From: a bacterium
Lineage (GTDB): Bacteria > Actinomycetota > Acidimicrobiia > Acidimicrobiales > Bin134
Length of the DNA: 58,307 nucleotides
Direction of reading: 5' to 3'
NCBI GenBank assembly: GCA_028819295.1
Contig: JAPPMA010000058.1
Span: forward strand, 1,172 to 59,478
In this document: positions 49,521 to 57,938 of the stretch, in pieces
Layout: each line of letters begins with the position of its first letter
Position numbering within the stretch: the stretch's first letter is position 1
Notes under the pieces: generated by a model
Database searches by the model: none
Seen by the model: the letters and a program-made list of their open reading frames with translations, nothing else
Told to the model about the DNA's origin: nothing
Program-made: the position numbers and the translations under genes

Positions 49521-49691
49521 TCAGTCTGTCAGCCTATTAATGATCGCGATGGCTTCGTTCAGGCGTCCTGCTTGCAGATGATCTAGCGCGCTGGCGGTCA
49601 AGAGTTCTTGGGCTGGTGAGAGCTCGGCCTCATCCAAGAGTTTGGCGAGCACCTCTTTGGTGCGGGCCATGTCATCCTGCTGTGTCGTCAC
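49521..49691 (-). CDS. 56-residue helical protein of unknown function
   Basis: GTG 49691 opens MTTQQDDMARTKEVLAKLLD and runs to AIAIINRLTD before a TGA. The whole chain looks alpha-helical, and the C-terminal half (ALDHLQAGRLNEAIAIINRL) resembles a single TPR-like helix pair. It overlaps the 3' end of the upstream membrane-protein gene by 20 bp in another frame, a typical operon overlap. No family recognised. Confidence 0.55.
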   Translation of the reverse strand: MTTQQDDMARTKEVLAKLLDEAELSPAQELLTASALDHLQAGRLNEAIAIINRLTD

Positions 49692-49896
49692 CCCGGTTCC
49701 TTTCCGGCAGGTTGCGAAGCGATATCTGCTCTACCCTGTCCTCTAGCCGGGCGTGGCGCCGGCTATGCCTGGCAAAGCGTTGCTCGACACGATCGGCAAA
49801 TCGGGTAGCCAACCAGAGCGACACGGTTACCACGATGCCGATCGCAGCGACGATGACACCGCCGGCAGTCAGACCAATGGCCCAAGCCTCCGACAT
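49672..49896 (-). CDS. 74-residue single-span membrane protein
   Basis: MSEAWAIGLTAGGVIVAAIG and IVVTVSLWLATRFADRVEQR give one long N-terminal membrane helix followed by a basic coiled-coil-like segment (RHSRRHARLEDRVEQISLRN). AAAGGGG lies 6-10 nt before the ATG; an in-frame start at 49968 is unlikely. The layout is like the other small membrane/coiled-coil proteins of this window, but without repeats. It overlaps the 56-residue gene, so the two probably form a small operon. Confidence 0.65.
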   Translation of the reverse strand: MSEAWAIGLTAGGVIVAAIGIVVTVSLWLATRFADRVEQRFARHSRRHARLEDRVEQISLRNLPERNRGDDTAG

Positions 49897-50144
49897 GTTC
49901 AACCCCTTTTTGGCTTGACCTGAACACTCTAAGGAGCGGCGCAGGCGTGGACAAGACCGCAAGCCCAATTTCGATCATGTAATTCAAGCAGGGGTCTTGC
50001 AAGTGGCTGCCTTGACCGCTGCTGGCAGCCTGAGGAGTCGGAGGTGCCCGCGGCTACGACACCTTGGGCAAAGACCGCTGTGACGCAGGCGTCGCCGGCC
50101 AGGGCGGCAGGCATGAGTGGACGGCGCTTGCGGGGGGTTAAATG

Positions 50145-50182
50145 CCGGCTCCCCCGGTGGCTGGGCCAACCGGGGGAGCCGG
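50145..50182 (-). terminator. Perfect 14-bp hairpin downstream of the second Fn3 gene
   Basis: 50145-50158 and 50169-50182 are perfect inverted copies (10-nt loop), very GC-rich. No U-tract follows, so it may act as an intrinsic-like terminator or an RNA stabiliser on the minus strand. Confidence 0.55.
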
Positions 50183-50203
50183 GTTCGGGTTTGGTGTTTC
50201 AGG

Positions 50204-50224
50204 GCCGGCGCTTCAGGCGCCGGC
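50204..50224 (-). terminator. 8-bp hairpin just after the second Fn3 stop
   Basis: GCCGGCGC (50204-50211) pairs with GCGCCGGC (50217-50224) around a 5-nt loop, 15 nt past the stop codon. Confidence 0.5.
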
Positions 50225-50239
50225 TATGGGTTTTGATTC

Positions 50240-53200
50240 CTAGGCGCAGGCGTCGCGGGCCAAGTCTTCGGGATCGTCGCCGTAATCGCCGCCGGTGAGG
50301 CCGCGGCAGGCCGAGGCCAGCTCACGTCGGAAGTCGGCGGCGTAGGTGGCTGCGAGGATGTCACCGGCCAACTGGCGGGCGATGGCCTCACGGCGGGTGT
50401 ACGGCAGCGCGCACACATCGGCCACGCCGTCTTTGTCGTCATCATGCGGGTAGGTGGTGGGCCCGCCCAGCGCCTGGTTGGCGCAGAAGCTCGGCCCGGT
50501 GATGACACCGGAGTAGAAGGCACCGCCATCGTTGATCGGCACGGCCGGCGGTGCGGCAGTCATGTCGCCGCCGCAATCGGCATCGCCTTCGGTGATGGCG
50601 CAGGCCGCGCTCACCAGCGCCGCATACTCGCTGTGGTACTGGATCACCAGTGCGTCCACGGCGTTCTGGCGGGCGATGGCCTCACGACGGGTGTACGGCA
50701 GCGAGCACACATCGGCCACGCCGTCACCATCGTCGTCATGGGCGAACAACCGAGCGCCGCCCAGTGACATGTTGGCGCAGAAGTCTGGCCCGGTCACAAC
50801 GCCGGAGTAGAAGGCACCGTTGGCGGCCGAGGCTTCGGTGGGCTCCACCGCATTGGAGGTGCCCTCTTCGCCGTTGCCGACGCCGTTCACGCCCCGCACC
50901 TGGAAGGTGTAGGACAGCACGCCGGTGCCGCTGGCCAGATCGGTGAGGGTGACCATGCTGGTGTCGGCCGAGGCCTCCATCCATTCGCCGTACTCGCCGA
51001 TGCTCACCTTCATGCGGTAGTGCCAGCCGGTGATGCTGGAGCCGCCGTCGTCGCCTGCGGTCCACGAAACCGTGATGGTGCCGCTGCCGCCGACTGCGGT
51101 CACCGTGGGCGCTGCCGGAGCAGAGCCGGCCTCAACCGAGGCGGTGCCTGCGGCGCCTTCGCCCACTGCGTTCACGGCCCGCACCCCGAAGGTGTAGGCG
51201 TCGCCGTCGTTGGTGGACACGTCGTGGGAGCTGGCATCGGCTTCCACGTCGAGGGCGACCCATTCGCCGCCGTTCACCTGCAAGTGCCAGCTGGTGACAG
51301 CCGAGCCGCCGTCGTCGCCCGCGGTCCACGACACCGCGGTGGTGCCGTCGCCGCGCTCAGCGGAGACCTCAGGAGCCGATGGGGTGGTGGCCGGAGTTGC
51401 CGAGGCGCTGCCGGCTTCGCCAGCGCCGAAGGCGTTCACAGCCCGCACCTCGAAGGTGTAGGCCTGGCCGTTGGTGAGGCCGGCCACGGAGTGGCTGGTG
51501 GTGTCGGCGTTGCTGTCGTCGATGTCAGACCATGCGCCGTCATCAACACGCACCTGCCAACCGGTGGTCAGAGCAGCGTAGTCATCCTCGCCGGGGTCGC
51601 CGGAAGTGCCGGCCGTCCAGGTCAGGTCAACCTGGCCGTTGCCCCGAGCAGCCGTCACCGACGGCGCCGGCGGAACCGTGCTCGGAACAACCGCAGCCGA
51701 GGTGATCGGCTCTGCGTTGACCATCTCCAGGTTCACGTTCACGCCGCGCACCTCAAAGGCATAGCTGACGCCGTTGGACAAACCAGTCACAACATGGCTG
51801 GTAGTAGCCGGACCGCTATCAGCGATGTCCATCCAGGCGCCGTAGCCGCCGCCAGACTCACTCATCCGGTACTGCCACTTGGTGATGGTGCTGCCACCGC
51901 TGCTCAGCTGATTCCAGCCCAGCGCCACCTGGCCATCGCCAGGAGAGGCCGCCAGCTCGTTGGCCTCAGGAGCACCAGTCGGGGTGACCGTGTTCGACTC
52001 GGTTGCGCCACCAGGACCGTGGGCGTTCACCGCTCGCACCTCGAAGGTGTAGCTGACACCGTTGATGAGGCCGGATACAACAGCACCCGAAGTCTCAGCA
52101 GTCAATGCCGCAGGTGCACTCGTGCCCAGAGTCTCCCAAGAGTCGTAAGGACCGTCGCCCTGGCGCTTGCGAACCTGATAACCCGTGACCAAGCCAGCGG
52201 GGTCTTGGAGATTGGTCGGCGGCTTGTCCACCGTAATGCGCACCTGGCCGTCGGCCGGATCCACCAGCACCCGAGCAGGGGCAAGCGGGGCCAAGCCCGG
52301 CGTCGCCGCATTGGCCTGAGCCGGAGCGCCGCCGCCAATGGCGTTCCTGGCCCGAACCAGGTAGGTGTAGGCGGTGCCGTTTACCGGCGCTGCCGTAATA
52401 ACTGTGGGATCCGCGGGAGCAATGACGTGCCCGGTGGTGTCGGCGCCGCTCCTCTGAATAGGAGTCCAACCCTCGCTGGTTTCACCGGTAAGAACGGCGC
52501 AATCTATGGCTGTTGTACTCTCCGGAGGAGTAGCAGCCCTCTGAGTAGACGTCTGCGTGATGTACGTGCAGTACTCCCACCCGGTGATCGGGGGACCGCC
52601 GTCGCCACCTGAGGTCCACGACAACGTGACGCTCCGGTTGCCGGCAGAAGCTGTCACACCCTGTGGTGCTGGCGGGGCAACACCAGGAGTGGTCGGGTTG
52701 GACTCCAGAATGGGGCTGCTCAACTGACCGTTGAGGGCACGGATCCTGAAGGTGTGCATCACCCCGTTCTCCAGGCCGTCAATGGCATTTCCTGCTGTGT
52801 TGGAGGGGTTGATCTCCGCAGGATTGAAGCTTCCGTTGGAGCCGGCAAACAGCCAGCCGCCCCAGTCGCCATCACCGATCTTATAGGAGTACTGCCACTG
52901 GGTGTTGGCATTGACATTGCCGGTTGTGCACAGGGTGCTGCCATCGGTGCCGAAGTGGGTCAGGAGGACTTCGGTGGTCCCTGGTGCTGCAACGAGCCTT
53001 GGACAACCATCAGATGTGCCGGAGGCCGCACCAGGCGAACCGGGGGCACCGGGGATGATTGCCGGAGACTCGCTATAGGCACCAGCATCGATGGCATTCC
53101 GGGCACGAACTCTGAACGTGTACGTGGTGCCATTCGACAAGCCCCCAATCAGTTCCACGGTATCGCCATCAGTATCGGCCGGAGTACTAGTGCTCAAGCC

Positions 53201-55369
53201 TGCGCTAGTCCACGGACTCCACGAGCCATCTCCGGCCTTCGTGGAGTACTCATAATCAGTGATAGGGGAACCGCCAGTGATCGAAGCCGCCCACGTCAAT
53301 GTGACGCTCGCGGTGCCAGGAGTAGTACCAGCTGCCGTTGTCTGGATATGCACGGTTCGAGGCGCTGAGGGTGCACTCTGGCTGAAGGTTGCTCTGGTCA
53401 CACCAGACGACAAGTGGTTGTTATCGGTGCGTGCATTGGTAGCGCGAACCACGAAGTAGTAGGTGCCACCAGCCACAGGCCATGCGAGCTCTGGGTTAGC
53501 ACTGAGGTCGTCAACAGTGCCATCACCGTTTATATCTACGGCAAGATCAGGCGCTGTTTGAGGCCCGTCCGGCCCATCAGGATCGGGGCGGGGCACCGTG
53601 ACCGAAGACGTGGATGCACAGGAGGGATCAGGCGCCGCGGGTGGGTTGTTGTGGCAGATGGTCGTCCAAACATTGGATGCTGACAGATTCGCCAGGGTAC
53701 GACCCACCTTGTACTCCCACTGGGTGACCGGAGAGCCGCCGTCGCTGCCCGGGTTCCATGACAGGGTGATCATTGCTTGGCCACTGGCAGCCTGATAGGC
53801 GGTAGCGGCCCTCAGGTTGCCCGGAGCCGAGGGAGTCGTGCCCGGGTGCACAGGAGCAGACAGTTCGGCATGGGGGCCAGCACCTGCGGCGTTTACGGCC
53901 CGGACCCTGAACGAGTACGCCGTGCCCGCGGTCAGGCTTCCAATCTTCGTGCCCATGCCCTGCACGCCTGTAGTGGCATCATTTATGCCTGCCTGAGTGG
54001 AGGTAAGAGTCCGATCAGCACCAACTGCGGTGAGATCAGTACCAGTTGTAGTAAAAAGTCGTTCTGCAGGTATCTCCGTCCAATCGCCGTAGTCGCCTGA
54101 GCCAGCTTTCTGCAAATACTCATACTTGGTCAGAGCGGAGTCGCCGTCATTAAGAGTGCCATCGGCTTTCAAGGGTGGCATCCAGCTCAACGTGACGGAA
54201 TTTTCGTCTGCGGTACCGGACAAGGCCGTCGGTGCGCCGGGAGGCGCTCCGGGGCTCACCGGCGAACTCTCGGCGGCAGAACCCCCGCCTTGGGAGTTGA
54301 CCGCGCGGACCTGGAATGTGTAGGTCTGCTCATTGCCCAAGCTGATCACGGTGTAGCCCGTGGTGTCAGCGTTGCTACCAGGAATGGTGACCCATGCGGG
54401 GACCGTAGTCTCTGCTCCGGGAGCACTGAAACTCGTGGACGTCCCTCCGTCGCCAGACGCGGTAATCAGGCGGAACTGCCAAGCCGTGATAGGAGAGCCA
54501 CCATCGCTGCTCGCGGTCCATGACAAACTGACCTGCTTATTGCCGGGCACCGCGGCGAGCGAGCGAGGACGTCCCGGCGTGGTGGCAAGAGTGGTCGGCG
54601 CTGTTTCGGCTGCGTCTCCGGGGCCATTGGCGTTTACGGCCCGAACCTCGAACTGGTATGTGTTGCCGTTGGTCAAACCGGCCACGTTATAGGTCGCAGT
54701 TGTCTCACCGGATCCGATGATGATGGCCCACGGGGCGTAACCTCCGTCGCCGGTCTTCTGCCGGTATTCGTAACGGACGATGGCCGAGTAACCTTGGTTC
54801 TGGCCAGGGGTTTCACCAGCGGTCTCGGCGGCCGCAGTCCAGTGCAACGTCACTTGCGAATCCCCTCTCTCTGCTCTCAGACCGGCAGGCGCCGACGGTT
54901 TCGTAGTCGGCGTGACGGTTTCCGGAGTTGCAGTTCCAATGGCACCGTCGCCCGCACTGTTTATGGCCCGAACCTGGAACCCATACGCGGTGCCGTTGCT
55001 CAAGTCGGTCACGGTATGCGACCTAGTGTGGCGATTGCTGCCGGGAATCTGACTCCAGACACCCGTTCCAGTCTGCTGGTACTCCCAACGGAGGACCGTG
55101 GCACCGTTGTCGAAACCGTTAGCGTCGTCGGTTGCGGTCCACGACAGCAGGACACTCCCATCAAGTGCCCTCGCCGTCACCGTGGGGGCATCAGGCGGAG
55201 CAGCGGCCTGCGCGCTCGTAGTGGACAGCGGTGTCAGCAACGTGGCCAGCAGCGCCAAGACGCCGAGCGCGGCCCATGTCGTGACCCGCCGCCGGGCGCG
55301 GGGATGCCCGCCAGACTTTGCGGGGCGTACCCCGATAGGACTCTTTGCAGAGAAGGTTGTTTTAGCCAT
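50240..55369 (-). CDS. Giant secreted protein with about 13 fibronectin type III domains and twin C-terminal modules
   Basis: A 1,709-residue protein. A basic N-region and signal helix (TTWAALGVLALLATLLTPLS, cleaved after SAQAAA) precede about 13 Fn3 domains, marked by repeated GLSNGTTYTFRVRARN-type strands and conserved Trp/Tyr. It ends with the same two ~85-residue modules as the other Fn3 protein: FYSGVVTGPDFCANMSLGG, HDDDGDGVADVCSLP, TRREAIARQ. Codon use in the middle Fn3 domains is visibly less GC-rich than in the first paralogue. There is no LPXTG or membrane anchor at the C-terminus. ATG 55369 is chosen over 55405 because a promoter with its -10 box 7 nt upstream fits exactly. Likely surface adhesion or matrix. 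Confidence 0.88.
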   Translation of the reverse strand: MAKTTFSAKSPIGVRPAKSGGHPRARRRVTTWAALGVLALLATLLTPLSTTSAQAAAPPDAPTVTARALDGSVLLSWTATDDANGFDNGATVLRWEYQQTGTGVWSQIPGSNRHTRSHTVTDLSNGTAYGFQVRAINSAGDGAIGTATPETVTPTTKPSAPAGLRAERGDSQVTLHWTAAAETAGETPGQNQGYSAIVRYEYRQKTGDGGYAPWAIIIGSGETTATYNVAGLTNGNTYQFEVRAVNANGPGDAAETAPTTLATTPGRPRSLAAVPGNKQVSLSWTASSDGGSPITAWQFRLITASGDGGTSTSFSAPGAETTVPAWVTIPGSNADTTGYTVISLGNEQTYTFQVRAVNSQGGGSAAESSPVSPGAPPGAPTALSGTADENSVTLSWMPPLKADGTLNDGDSALTKYEYLQKAGSGDYGDWTEIPAERLFTTTGTDLTAVGADRTLTSTQAGINDATTGVQGMGTKIGSLTAGTAYSFRVRAVNAAGAGPHAELSAPVHPGTTPSAPGNLRAATAYQAASGQAMITLSWNPGSDGGSPVTQWEYKVGRTLANLSASNVWTTICHNNPPAAPDPSCASTSSVTVPRPDPDGPDGPQTAPDLAVDINGDGTVDDLSANPELAWPVAGGTYYFVVRATNARTDNNHLSSGVTRATFSQSAPSAPRTVHIQTTAAGTTPGTASVTLTWAASITGGSPITDYEYSTKAGDGSWSPWTSAGLSTSTPADTDGDTVELIGGLSNGTTYTFRVRARNAIDAGAYSESPAIIPGAPGSPGAASGTSDGCPRLVAAPGTTEVLLTHFGTDGSTLCTTGNVNANTQWQYSYKIGDGDWGGWLFAGSNGSFNPAEINPSNTAGNAIDGLENGVMHTFRIRALNGQLSSPILESNPTTPGVAPPAPQGVTASAGNRSVTLSWTSGGDGGPPITGWEYCTYITQTSTQRAATPPESTTAIDCAVLTGETSEGWTPIQRSGADTTGHVIAPADPTVITAAPVNGTAYTYLVRARNAIGGGAPAQANAATPGLAPLAPARVLVDPADGQVRITVDKPPTNLQDPAGLVTGYQVRKRQGDGPYDSWETLGTSAPAALTAETSGAVVSGLINGVSYTFEVRAVNAHGPGGATESNTVTPTGAPEANELAASPGDGQVALGWNQLSSGGSTITKWQYRMSESGGGYGAWMDIADSGPATTSHVVTGLSNGVSYAFEVRGVNVNLEMVNAEPITSAAVVPSTVPPAPSVTAARGNGQVDLTWTAGTSGDPGEDDYAALTTGWQVRVDDGAWSDIDDSNADTTSHSVAGLTNGQAYTFEVRAVNAFGAGEAGSASATPATTPSAPEVSAERGDGTTAVSWTAGDDGGSAVTSWHLQVNGGEWVALDVEADASSHDVSTNDGDAYTFGVRAVNAVGEGAAGTASVEAGSAPAAPTVTAVGGSGTITVSWTAGDDGGSSITGWHYRMKVSIGEYGEWMEASADTSMVTLTDLASGTGVLSYTFQVRGVNGVGNGEEGTSNAVEPTEASAANGAFYSGVVTGPDFCANMSLGGARLFAHDDDGDGVADVCSLPYTRREAIARQNAVDALVIQYHSEYAALVSAACAITEGDADCGGDMTAAPPAVPINDGGAFYSGVITGPSFCANQALGGPTTYPHDDDKDGVADVCALPYTRREAIARQLAGDILAATYAADFRRELASACRGLTGGDYGDDPEDLARDACA

Positions 55370-55376
55370 GGCGGAT

Positions 55377-55405
55377 AGGCTACGAGGCTGGATGCCGAAA
55401 CACAA
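55377..55405 (-). promoter_or_regulatory. Promoter of the second Fn3 gene
   Basis: On the minus strand TTGTGT (55405-55400), a 17-bp spacer and TAGCCT (55382-55377) are followed after 7 nt by ATG 55369. Confidence 0.6.
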
Positions 55406-56004
55406 GCTTTTCGCGCATTAGTCGGAAATTTTCTTAACGCTTTCGTAATGAACGGCGGATGCGGTGGCGCCGGCGGCCCGGATCCCAGATCGGGCGGTGC
55501 GCCGGGGAGCGGGGTAGGCGGCCAGCGGCGGCGGCCTCGGCGCCGCATGGGGAGCGGCCCCAACCCCGCCTTTGCTGCTGTCGGCTCTGCCGGCAGAAGA
55601 AGCCGCACGGCGCCCCCGCACAACAACGCCCGCGTAGCGGGGCTGTCCTGTTGAAGTGCTCAGCGGGAGCGTTGGGCTGGCTGCGGAAACTTGAGCCTTC
55701 GCGGATTTGTGGGGTGGGGGTGTTCTGATCTCTGATATCGCCTGCGTCCGCCGAAGCCGTCCCAACAGCAGGCTCCGCCCGCACCCCTCGATGCGCTTGC
55801 GCTCCGGCGGAGCCGTCGGTGGCGCCAATTGCTATCAGCACATACCTATATATAAGGGGTAGCCGTCCGGGGCAGCAGCCAGGCGGCCTCGCCGCGGGCG
55901 CACTCGGCTGTGGCGCGCGCCGAAGAGAACGGCCTAAAGCCCACGAGAGACGCGCAGCAGCGCAACTGACAGACCGCCCACACCCCCCACCGGTGGATCC
56001 AGTT
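55406..56004. other. 600-bp gap with degraded repeats
   Basis: No convincing gene. The segment at about 55632-55694 is a degenerate copy of 56538-56596; shared blocks are GGGGCTG-x-CCTGTTGAAGT and GGCTGGCTGC-x-GAAACTT. In both copies the minus-strand frame reads SF-x-SQP-x6-FNR-x-AP, so a fragment of the same gene was probably duplicated and decayed here. GC-rich low-complexity sequence fills 55460-55620. Confidence 0.5.
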
Positions 56005-56274
56005 TCAGGCGGCAATAATCGCGCTGGCAGCCATAGTCATCCCGAACGAGATCACGGGCGTCAGGACCGCGATGGCCCACAAGAAGTTCTTGATCGTCGT
56101 TTTGTTGACGGTGACCTGCTCTGAGAGGTCCGCGAGATTCTAGTTCTGGATGGTGGTTTCTAGGGCCGTGAGGCGTTTTTCCAGATCGGCTGGACTGATC
56201 GCCTCCAAAGTGGCGATGCGGCGCTCCAGCTTGATGTTCGCAGATTCGTCCTGGGTTTCATCTTTGGCAGGCAT
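56005..56274 (-). pseudogene. Small coiled-coil/tail-anchored protein interrupted by a TAG codon
   Basis: ATG 56274 opens MPAKDETQDESANIKLERRI, continues as a coiled coil (RRIATLEAISPADLEKRLTA) and meets TAG at 56140-56142. The same frame goes on without further stops as NLADLSEQVTVNKTTIKNFL and a hydrophobic helix (WAIAVLTPVISFGMTMAASA) to TGA at 56005. The two parts make a plausible 89-residue coiled-coil protein with a C-terminal anchor, so it is most simply a pseudogene by point mutation. A 44-residue product alone, or stop read-through, are alternatives. Confidence 0.55.
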
Positions 56275-56606
56275 TGTCGGGGCCATTCACCATCGGCGGT
56301 GTCATCTAGCCAATCCCAGATGTCCCGGTTGTCATAGCCGCCGAATGCTGAGTTGAGTTTGAACACGGTTCCGGTGAGGCTGTCCTCAGCGCCGAAGCCG
56401 ATCTCGTCCACCAGCGCCCCTGCGTCCTTGTCGGTGCGGACGAGATACGTGCGCTTGGACAGCTTGCAGTGATCGTCGTCAGGGAACAGCTTTTGGATTT
56501 TGCCAGCTGATTCTTGGTAATCCTCCCCTGAAAGGTGGACTGCGAACGGGGCTGCCCTGTTGAAGTCGTCCTTGGGAGTGGTAGGCTGGCTGCCGAAACT
56601 TCCCCC
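56275..56606 (-). pseudogene. Gene fragment of unknown family, no start codon
   Basis: One minus-strand frame after a TGA at 56607-56609 reads coherent protein: FNRAAPFAVHLSGEDYQESA, KIQKLFPDDDHCKLSKRTYL, VRTDKDAGALVDEIGFGAED and LTGTVFKLNSAFGGYDNRDI, then WDWLDDTADGEWP. There is no early ATG. The frame remains open to 56160 but becomes unlike protein where the next gene starts in another frame. This looks like a 5'-truncated gene whose end once overlapped the coiled-coil gene. I do not recognise the family. Confidence 0.45.
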
Positions 56607-56638
56607 TCAACAACCACTGCACCCAGAGGGACAAACCA

Positions 56639-57076
56639 ATGGACGTAGCATCCATCACCGCCATCGGCGTTGTGGGCACCGCCCTGTTCGCCATGATCTT
56701 CAAGCAACTCCAAAACCTGCGCGAAGACATGAAGGAAGGCTTCCGAACCTCCGACAACAACACCAAAGCGGCCATCGCAGCCCTAGAGGACAGAGTCACC
56801 GGCGACGTCAAAGCCCTGGAGCACAGAGTCACCGGCGACGTCAAAGCCCTGGAGCACAGAGTCACCGGCGACGTCAAAGCCCTAGAGGACAGAGTCACCG
56901 GCGACGTCAAAGCCGTCAACGACGACGTCAAAGCCCTAGAGCTCAGAGTCACCGGCGACATCAAAGCCCAGGGCGGCAGGATCGACCGGGTGCTCGACGT
57001 GCTGCGAGTCCACGGCGAGCGCCTGGCCCGCATCGAGACCAAACTCGACATCGACCCCCCAGCCGAAGCCGCCTAA
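56639..57076 (+). CDS. Membrane-anchored coiled-coil protein with six 11-residue repeats
   Basis: A 145-residue protein with an N-terminal hydrophobic helix (VASITAIGVVGTALFAMIF), then a coiled coil of tandem units ALE-[DH]-RVTGDVK. Units 1-4 (56780-56911) are near-identical 33-bp repeats, unit 5 is shortened to 7 residues, and unit 6 is ALELRVTGDIK. The C-terminus is GGRIDRVLDVLRVHGERLAR and IETKLDIDPPAEAA, shared with the protein at 48551. AGAGGGA lies 8-14 nt before the ATG. Part of a recurrent family of unknown function. Confidence 0.8.
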   Translation: MDVASITAIGVVGTALFAMIFKQLQNLREDMKEGFRTSDNNTKAAIAALEDRVTGDVKALEHRVTGDVKALEHRVTGDVKALEDRVTGDVKAVNDDVKALELRVTGDIKAQGGRIDRVLDVLRVHGERLARIETKLDIDPPAEAA

Positions 57077-57503
57077 GCCTGCGCCCGCCGGTATGGAGCC
57101 CGGGGTGCTTTGCCCGCGCCATCGACTGTGGCGCGCGCCTCTATATTGCCAGGATCAGGGGTCGTGGGTTCTGGCTGGGAGGGTGGCGGCGCGGCGGGTT
57201 TCTTCAGGCTTGCTAAGCCTTCCGCTCTTGTCGCTTCGTCTAGCCCTGCGGCACCGCCCCCGACAAAGCCGCCGCCACCCCCACACGATCCGCGAAACCC
57301 CCCAAACAGAACAAGCCCACACCCTGCACAACCCGGTCCCCGCCCCCAGCCAGACGCGCCTTGGCAACACTGCCAACCTTCACCCCGGAGACGCCCTTAT
57401 GAACTCGACGATGTTTGTCAATCAAACACACATCATCGCAGACCAGAGGGGCTTTTCCGCGGGCCCCAACAACCCCGACCACCCGGCCCGTGAACAATCA
57501 GGG
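57077..57503. other. 427-bp gap without a recognisable gene
   Basis: A 7-bp hairpin (57115-57121 with 57129-57135, CGCGCCA/TGGCGCG) soon after the coiled-coil gene may be its terminator. Its right arm region shares TGTGGCGCGCGCC with 55908-55920. The rest contains low-complexity Pro-coding-like sequence and no convincing frame. Confidence 0.45.
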
Positions 57504-57935
57504 CTAGTTGCTGAGAATGAATCGTCCACTGACCATGGTTATGTGGAAATCGACGAGCATGTCCATGCCCAATAGCACATCGGCGGTTATGTCGTTCCAG
57601 TTTTCCAGGAGCATCACTTTGAGAGCGCTTCCGCTGATGTAAACGTCTTCGCCGGTTGGGTCCCCGTCCGCGTTGAGCGGCGGGGCGAATACGCCGATGC
57701 CGATGACGATCCTGTAGATAGGTGCCAGCGAGGGTCGGCCTTCGATGCCTACGACGGGTTCCACACCCACGCTTTCCAAACCCAGTTCCTCTACAACTTT
57801 CGGTGTGATCCCGGTCATTTGGGCGCCTGTATCGACGATCCCCTGGTAGCTGTGCAGCTCAGAGCCGCCAATAGCTCCTAATTCAGCGCGAAGGCGGACC
57901 TCGTTGTTCGTCACTGGGAGAATGATTGTCGGCAT
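57504..57935 (-). CDS. Retropepsin-like aspartic protease
   Basis: A 143-residue single-domain protein with the aspartic protease motif YQGIVDTGAQMTGITPKVV (catalytic Asp in DTGA). The typical late hydrophobic-Gly motif is ADVLLGMDMLVDFHI. There is no signal peptide or membrane helix, so it would act in the cytoplasm, probably as a dimer. The ATG lies 3 nt after the stop of the small upstream gene, so the pair is co-expressed. Such small bacterial retropepsin-like proteins are common, but their substrates are mostly unknown. Confidence 0.85.
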   Translation of the reverse strand: MPTIILPVTNNEVRLRAELGAIGGSELHSYQGIVDTGAQMTGITPKVVEELGLESVGVEPVVGIEGRPSLAPIYRIVIGIGVFAPPLNADGDPTGEDVYISGSALKVMLLENWNDITADVLLGMDMLVDFHITMVSGRFILSN

Positions 57936-57938
57936 CGG

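Larger units (their letters stand above)
49897..50239. other. 343-bp gap after the second Fn3 gene
   Basis: Holds two strong hairpins (separate entries) that probably end transcription of the Fn3 gene. Short frames in the remainder are Ala/Pro/Arg-rich and unconvincing. Confidence 0.5.

Noticed and set aside
57093..57575. 160-codon frame after the last coiled-coil gene
   Set aside because: Composition is Pro/Arg/His-rich without a domain or ribosome-binding site, and its end overlaps the retropepsin gene on the other strand.
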